The position numbers and the translations under genes were made by a program. Source: Lineus longissimus (taxonomy: Eukaryota; Nemertea; Pilidiophora; Heteronemertea; Lineidae). From it: a stretch of 64,000 nt of DNA. The notes under the pieces are model-generated. The model saw only the letters and a program-made list of their open reading frames with translations, was not told the origin of the DNA and ran no database searches. Below, in pieces: positions 57,792-64,000 of this stretch (position 1 is the stretch's first letter; each line of letters starts with the position of its first letter). The DNA lies in NCBI RefSeq assembly GCF_910592395.1, contig NC_088315.1, positions 5,830,501-5,894,500 on the forward strand, read 5' to 3'.

Positions 57792-60549
57792 TGAATGATG
57801 TGTTTTTGTGGCGACTGGATAAGAAACACTTAGTGCCGTCTGAAGACATTGGGAAATCAAGATGTTCCCACGGAAAATCAATTTCTCTGAATTTCTTACG
57901 GTAGGATGTTATGGACATTGAACGACTTTTGGGAATTCTCATGAAGGTCACTCTGTTCCTTATTTGTCTTCCTGAATACCAAAGGGTAAGTTGAAATCTT
58001 ACTTATTGTTTACCCTTCGCTTCACTTTGTCACACTTTTTGGAGACTCGCTAGGCTGTCCCTGTATCAAAGGCCATGGAACTTTGCGCTGGGCATCCCTG
58101 GCAAACTACTACTCTCATCTGATGCGTGAACATCAAACCACACTCGTACTCCATCGTAGAAAACTTCCATCGGTGTCTTGAGTGTGGGACACGGTGTTCC
58201 ACTATCAGTGGACATTTGGATTGGACATTCGGTGTTCTGATGCTATGAAAATGTCTTTCACGTCTCCGGACATAGAGCTTGGCGCACTCCAAGAAAAAGT
58301 GAACGGGGTGAATCCAGTGAGCCTCGCGAAACGCACTTGCGGCTCCGCAGTTACCGGAGTCGGGCACCGTGCTGAAGTCCAGTTATTCAAAAAGCTCCTT
58401 GTCACGAGGAGACTGTGCTGCATTGCATCCCTGCCGCGATCGATTTTTTAGTGCGATAACGGTGTGCGGTGACGCATCAGCGATTTTCTCATGTAGGGAT
58501 GCTGGCATTTAGCTTGGCGAGCAGGATAAAGCAACATTGATGCGGCAATGTTATTCCAGACTGAGTCTTGTCTTTCGATGGATTGCTGGGAACACTTGCT
58601 GGGATATGTAATCGGCTCGGTACACAGGATCATCGATGCCATGTCTCGCTGAGAGAGGCAAGTGGTGAAGTCGCTCTCGACTTGAATGACTGACGACGGA
58701 TCGATCTACATGTTTGAATTGTCGGTGGTAGCAGATTCAAAAATGTCCCCTGGAAAAAAAGCTCCGGGACGCTCTATTATATATCTATCGTAGGGCGAGT
58801 TTACATATATGGCATCGGTGCATGGCCATTAAAACCAATGACCATCTACTTGGTATCCAGGACTATCGACTCACTCCAAGATCATAATAGCTCTGCCTCG
58901 GGACGATTCAGTCTATTCGCATCTATCAAAGCAACTAAAAAAGTGCCATTATCGAGGAAACCCGCCAATCTCTGTTTCTAATCGAACACAAATATTCCCC
59001 GATATGGCTGGAGACTGGCTGTAATCAATTCACCCGCATTGTTGCCGCACCTTTTAAATCATCATCAATCACCATTGAATGATTTCTGTCTGCTCAATTC
59101 TGCGAATGTCAACCGAATGGTTTTATGCCGTCTCGTGATGGATTCGCTTCTTATAGTAAAACCGAATTGCTGCATATAGTGTATAATTAAAAGTTATATT
59201 AGAATTGTTGTGAAAGAAATCAAACCCGTATTGGGTCGGATCGATCAAAACTCATTCTTAGTTACGTAGATGGATATGTTGTCGTGGAAGAGTTAAACCG
59301 AATAGTGAAAAAGTGTGTCGGTATCATCCAGAGTCTTTCTCTTCGAATTTCGATGTTGAAGCCATACTTTAAGAGAAGTCTTCAGTCTAACTTGGTTTTA
59401 ATCATGGAAATTGCGTTGTTTCATAAAAAATTTATACAAAGTGTCCATAAAAATAAAGTAAGCAAATTAATGATAGGTACGTATTACTGGAATTCCACGC
59501 GTGCAAGCTACATTCAAGGGGATTATTTAGACTGTTGCTTCGTGATATGGGAAGGGATTGCTGGGTGTACTGGATTGCATGACAACAACCGGCATACAGG
59601 ATGTGATGGGTATCTTGATCTCAGGCAGTCCGCACAAATTGGGAACGTACGTGCTGGAATTAACCATACCACTGAAAAGTCACTCACTACCCGAAAAACA
59701 CATGGGCCGAAGAGTTTTCAACAACTTGTTCTGCATGAAAACCTCTGAGGGATGCATATCTGTGCTCAAAAGCGCAAAAACCTTTATTTCTAAGAGTGTA
59801 TACGTTCTGTTAACATTCTGCAGATATAGGCTATATCATATCAGAATCAAAACTAATTGCTTTCTGCATCGGGTGATCTTTTACAACACATTACAATATG
59901 TTACACTGACCTGTCAGGTTAGGTAGAATAGACGTACCTGTTTTATTATACATTGAAATTTATCACAATGTGATATACATTTTACTATTGTCGCGTACCG
60001 TATGCAAACTGTATCATTTATTGGGTTGATTCCCCGATCGTTTTTCGTAAGCACGCTTCAGAAACTTTTATATTTTCTTCAAGAACATGCAACCGGACAT
60101 TGGTTTAAATAACTCTCCTGTGATACTTTTCTGATTTCCTTGTCGAACTTTCCAATTTCCTCGAATAACAATATCACCTCGGGCATCGTAGGCCGGGGAA
60201 ACAGCTGTCGCTCTGCCATGTCTTGTTGTTGACTTTTGCTCGGAAACTGGTGCGGCTTACCATCCATTCTAACATTAGACGGTCTACATGTACATGGGAA
60301 CGAAATCTGGGGGCTTATCCCTCTAATACGGACCATCCGTGGTCGCCATATTGAAAAATCACTCTGCGTTGCCACAAGTTGACGATTGTTGCGAGGTCGC
60401 GCAGGTGAAAGAACATTGTTTTCAACATTTTCTTCTTTTCTCATTTCAGATCCCCAAGAACCCTAGCGCTCCAACTTTCGTCCTGACGTTAAACCGCCAC
60501 CTATCGAGTACCAAAGGATATATTCGAGCACATTTCATGATAATTTAGA

Positions 60550-61604
60550 ATGAGACTTCACGTGCGCAGACTCTTCTACCATATTCTCTTGCTGACAGCA
60601 TTCTTCGGACTTTCTTTCCACTTGTATATAAATCTGTTACAAACCTCTAACACATCAAATCATGATGGGGCAAGACCATGGGGACGAGATTTCGATCTTC
60701 GGACCCTGCCACCATTGAAATTCGTTGATAAGAGATTCCATGACCACGTCTTAAAGGTACCAAAGGTTCAAAATGGTTCCAGAGGGACTGCGGTGTCGAA
60801 CGATTCGCTTGGTGAACCGAAGTATTTTGATTCCATCATGCAAATGCATATCATGACAGATCCTGCCAAGGGCAAGAGGGTGTGGCACGATAAAGACTTT
60901 GATTGGGACGATAGGATACAGGCCCAGATGACACACATTCCAAAAGCGGTTCAAGAGGAGCAGCTGAAACCGTTCGACCAACAAAAAACAAAACTCATCA
61001 TCGTCTGGAACGGAATTGGCAATATGAGGAAAGGACGACAGCGTTTGGTCGATGATAAGTGTCCGGTGACGCAATGTTACATGACTGGTGATAGGTCAAA
61101 AGTTGCACAAGCAGACGTGTTATTGTTTCAACATTCCATTGCAAATCCGGGTCACCGGAGGCCTTCCAATCAAATTTGGGCGACTTATTTCTTGGAGTCG
61201 CCTTACCACACTCCTACCCTCCATCAATTCCAAAACTTAGTAAATTGGACCGCCACCTATCGGCACGATTCGACGATTGTTGCTCCCTATGAAAAATTCG
61301 TCCCCTTTAACAATAGTGTTGTGTTAAGGAAACCGATAAGAAACTATGCGTCCGGGAAGTCGAGAAAGGTAGCTTGGTTCGTTTCAAATTGCGGTGCTCG
61401 AAACAAGCGAAAAGACTACGCTCTGAAACTGCAGAAACACATCGACGTCCACATTTATGGAGCCTGCGGCCCTTACAAATGTCCCCGATACCAGTCGCAT
61501 AAATGCTATGACTTGCTCAATAAGGATTACAAGTTTTATCTTTCGTTTGAGAACTCGAATTGCAGGGATTATATCACGGAGAAGTTCTTCGTAACGGGCC
61601 TACA
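60550..61604 (+). CDS. Alpha-(1,3)-fucosyltransferase (GT10) paralog, 5' coding exon
   Basis: Second Golgi fucosyltransferase, on the opposite strand to its neighbour. One exon of 351 codons plus two bases starts at ATG 60550, just after an acceptor-like ATAATTTAG, and ends before donor GTAAGT at 61605. It has a short tail and signal anchor at about 9-30 (FYHILLLTAFFGLSFHLYINLL), a stem, then YFLESPYHTPTL, LVNWTATYRHDS, ASGKSRKVAWFVSNC and FENSNCRDYITEKFF near residue 333. The intron falls at the same codon (CA|G, Gln) as in the minus-strand paralog. The C-terminal exon, expected to begin with a His-Asp-Ile-like segment, is not found in the remaining 2.4 kb and should lie beyond the window. 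Several N-glycosylation sequons (NTSN, NGSR, NDSL, NWTA, NNSV) are present. Confidence 0.94.
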
Positions 61605-64000
61605 GTAAGTACCACTTTTTCTTTCACTCGAGCTACCTTAAAGCTGAATTACTACCAATGGTAAGTTCCGGCTTGTGATGTCGATGTCATGACCTTCTGT
61701 TACCTTCCACCTTCAATTGACCGCTTTGGGAAACAACCCTTGCATCCTTCTATGACATCTACATACATATTTGTTTTTTCCCGTGATTTATACACATGAT
61801 CAGTATGTCGTGATCGATTTTCTTATCGGATTGTTCTAAAGCGATATCGTCCGCATTCATGGGCGTGGTTATCTGTTTATTTGATGGCTATTGACTGTAC
61901 ATGTGGAGTTATGAGAGACTCGCCTCCAGAACATTGTCTAAATGTCACATTTTGTATGGAAGGCGTTCGTGATTTATGGTCTTCTTGACCGAATACAAAT
62001 ACCTGTATATATGGTTTTGTCTAGGATGGAATGGGTGGAGCAGGTTTGTTACACGTACAAGTACAGAACGAAACATCAGTTGTGGTAGTTCTAAGCCAAA
62101 CATGATTCTATATTGTAAGCTCGACCTTTAATCTAAGTTTGAAGGCTCTCTAGCTGAATAAAAAAATCAGTAAAAAGTGTGTGCTTTGACTGTTAAACGG
62201 AATGACTTCCATAGTCATATCCAACTGGTAAGTAGCGGTCCGTTCCTGTACGTATGACAGCTAACGGTATAGGTTAGCATTCTCAAAGGCGAACTCTACA
62301 ACTGAACCTTTGCAACTTCCCAATATCAAAAACTAGTCGTGACAGCGAAATAAAATATTGCAAGAGAAAAAACACCACTAACCAAATTCTCTATTCCCGA
62401 CGGGAAACACAACTCGTCAGATATCCATGTTAATCCGCGCGACACCGAAGCTACGGCACTCCGCTAAAGAAGCCGCGAACGCTGTATAAGTTTATTCAAA
62501 CTCCCTTTGGAGGATCAGAAATAAATTTGAACCTGGTTATTAGATTCGTGTCGATGAGTTTTGGGATGCTGGCCTGTGTACCTTTCACCTTTCACTAGTG
62601 CGGAAGGGGATGTCATTACAAGCAAGTTTTCTGCCGGTGTTCTGTATTTTTCTACTGTGGCTTCTATATGTGACTGGGCCATTCAAACTAATTTTCTGCA
62701 TTAACACATCTACGTGAGTATTCCATCTCGCCGAAATTAGGTTACAAGAGAAAAATCCGGCCCAATGATAATTGATATACAAACTTTTCGATTCCCGACG
62801 GGTATTCTCTCAGGCTCAGGTCACGCCTGTGAGGAAATGCAACACTTCAAATCTCCGTGCGCAATCTACTGTAATCATCTCGTGATTGCTGACAACACGC
62901 TCCACTAATGGCCGAGCAACTAACTTCAGGTTGTCGGACAAGGATTTAACAACCCAATATCAGGCTAAATGGATACGCCGCCATCATTACAGAACAGCCT
63001 ACGCTGATTCTCCTCAGCTGGTCTGCGACTCAGTCCGATGAAGAAGAGCACCGTGTTTTGTCAAAATATTTTGAGGTATTGTGGTTTCTGCTCTCTTGAT
63101 TCAGATCTAAGAGAACATTTCCAGCTAAGGTTTTCGCATTGTTTTAATCAAGCTGACAAATGAGTTCCCTTCTCCTCCTCAAGGATGACAGGAGCATGTC
63201 TCATTGATAATGGTAAAGTGCCAAAGGCGTTGATCAATACTGAACATGACTCCTGATCCTTTCCACCTGAGGACCTCGCGTTTGACCAATCAGTTTAATC
63301 TAGCACTCAACGTCTTATCGAAGGTGAGCAACCGCCAGAAGTTTCCTCTCTCCTGATGCGTTGAAACCTGTTGACAGGAGCACCCGTCTCATCACCGATA
63401 GTAAAGTTCTGGGGGAACTGGTCGATTCGAGGCATCAACCCGTAATACCTCCCGAGGACTGAGCCCACACTGTTCCGGTTGGTGTTCGGACAAGACGGAA
63501 ACTCTTTTGTCAATCATTGCGGGCAATTAGACCGAAGAAATGGAACCTTTTGGAAACAGTTCCTGATTGATTTCTTGCAATTGTGCTCTAACTTTTGTAT
63601 TTGGCAGTTTTACATCGATGACAGCATGCAAATAAAGCCCAAGTGTCATCTTTAAGGATAATCGATATAAGTTATCATAGTTTCATTTTGAAAAATCAAC
63701 CATTAACGTACGAACCATTGATTAGAGCATATCTCTGTAATTAAAAAATAGGTCTTAGAGCAAGAAGAACTGCCGTAAACTGCAGATAAAGAAGCCATTT
63801 TTTGCTATCGCAGAAAAATGTGCGTGACGCGTCATAGATGGAAGAAAGATTTTGGACAGACAAGAGGAAAGCCGTTCGCAGCCGTGATATTGGGTTTAAA
63901 TTTATATTTTTGCCTGTCTGATGTTTAATTCTTATCAAGCGGCTTTTTCTGCTCAGAGAAGATACCATGAAAGGGATTCTGTTTTGCTGGAGAAGACAGC
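61605..64000 (+). other. Intron of the second fucosyltransferase gene
   Basis: Begins with GTAAGT. No fucosyltransferase C-terminal exon and no other supported gene was seen to the window end. Confidence 0.6.

Larger units (their letters stand above)
51030..60549. other. Intergenic region between the divergent fucosyltransferases
   Basis: No confidently coding sequence. It should contain the 5' UTR exons and promoters of both fucosyltransferase genes. Longer open frames (57237-57791, and two overlapping ones at 59284-59926) have no recognised domain. A G-rich run at 54541-54556 is the only strong composition anomaly. Confidence 0.5.

Noticed and set aside
61605-64000. C-terminal exon of the second fucosyltransferase
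   Set aside because: Looked for a segment like IIPIVFGATRADYE or SFIHVDDF on the + strand and did not find one; it must lie outside the window.

Overview
This window looks like the nuclear genome of an animal, probably a marine invertebrate (lophotrochozoan or invertebrate deuterostome; I cannot place it further). Genes are split by GT-AG introns, the recognisable proteins are metazoan (an NDR kinase, the membrane-bound Wee-family kinase Myt1, Golgi alpha-1,3-fucosyltransferases), and the rest is AT-rich intron, transposon and satellite DNA. No prokaryotic features are present.

Layout. 1-7.4 kb: the 3' half of an NDR-family kinase gene (STK38/STK38L/tricornered), + strand, seven exons; its first intron carries a complete Mutator-like (MULE) transposon at 342-4020. 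7.4-14.2 kb: 3' UTR or downstream sequence with poly-G tracts and a compound repeat. 14.17-30.19 kb: a satellite array of 13 copies of a 1235-bp monomer, with linked variants that form a four-monomer higher-order repeat. 30.2-39 kb: no confidently identified gene; scattered exon-like fragments on both strands, a decayed-looking open frame, minisatellites, a 324-bp tandem duplication and promoter-like CpG/YY1/CRE motifs. 40.34-45.48 kb: PKMYT1 (Myt1), + strand, almost complete. 48.4-51.03 kb: an alpha-1,3-fucosyltransferase gene, - strand, complete coding sequence in three exons. 51-60.5 kb: intergenic, only weak ORFs. 60.55-61.60 kb: the first coding exon of a paralogous fucosyltransferase, + strand, head to head with the previous one and running off the window.

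Work of the genes. STK38 and Myt1 are unrelated neighbours in the cell-cycle/Hippo signalling space: NDR kinases act in morphogenesis and centrosome/cell-cycle control, Myt1 phosphorylates and inhibits Cdk1 at ER/Golgi membranes. The two fucosyltransferases are type II Golgi enzymes that add fucose to glycans and form a divergent paralog pair.

Most notable: the MULE has terminal inverted repeats built from 14 + 14 copies of a 15-17 bp minisatellite, a perfect 9-bp target duplication and an uninterrupted FLYWCH/MULE transposase frame. This resembles the Drosophila Foldback/NOF architecture, but here with the transposase inside one element. Second is the higher-order organised 1235-bp satellite with four hairpin boxes per monomer.
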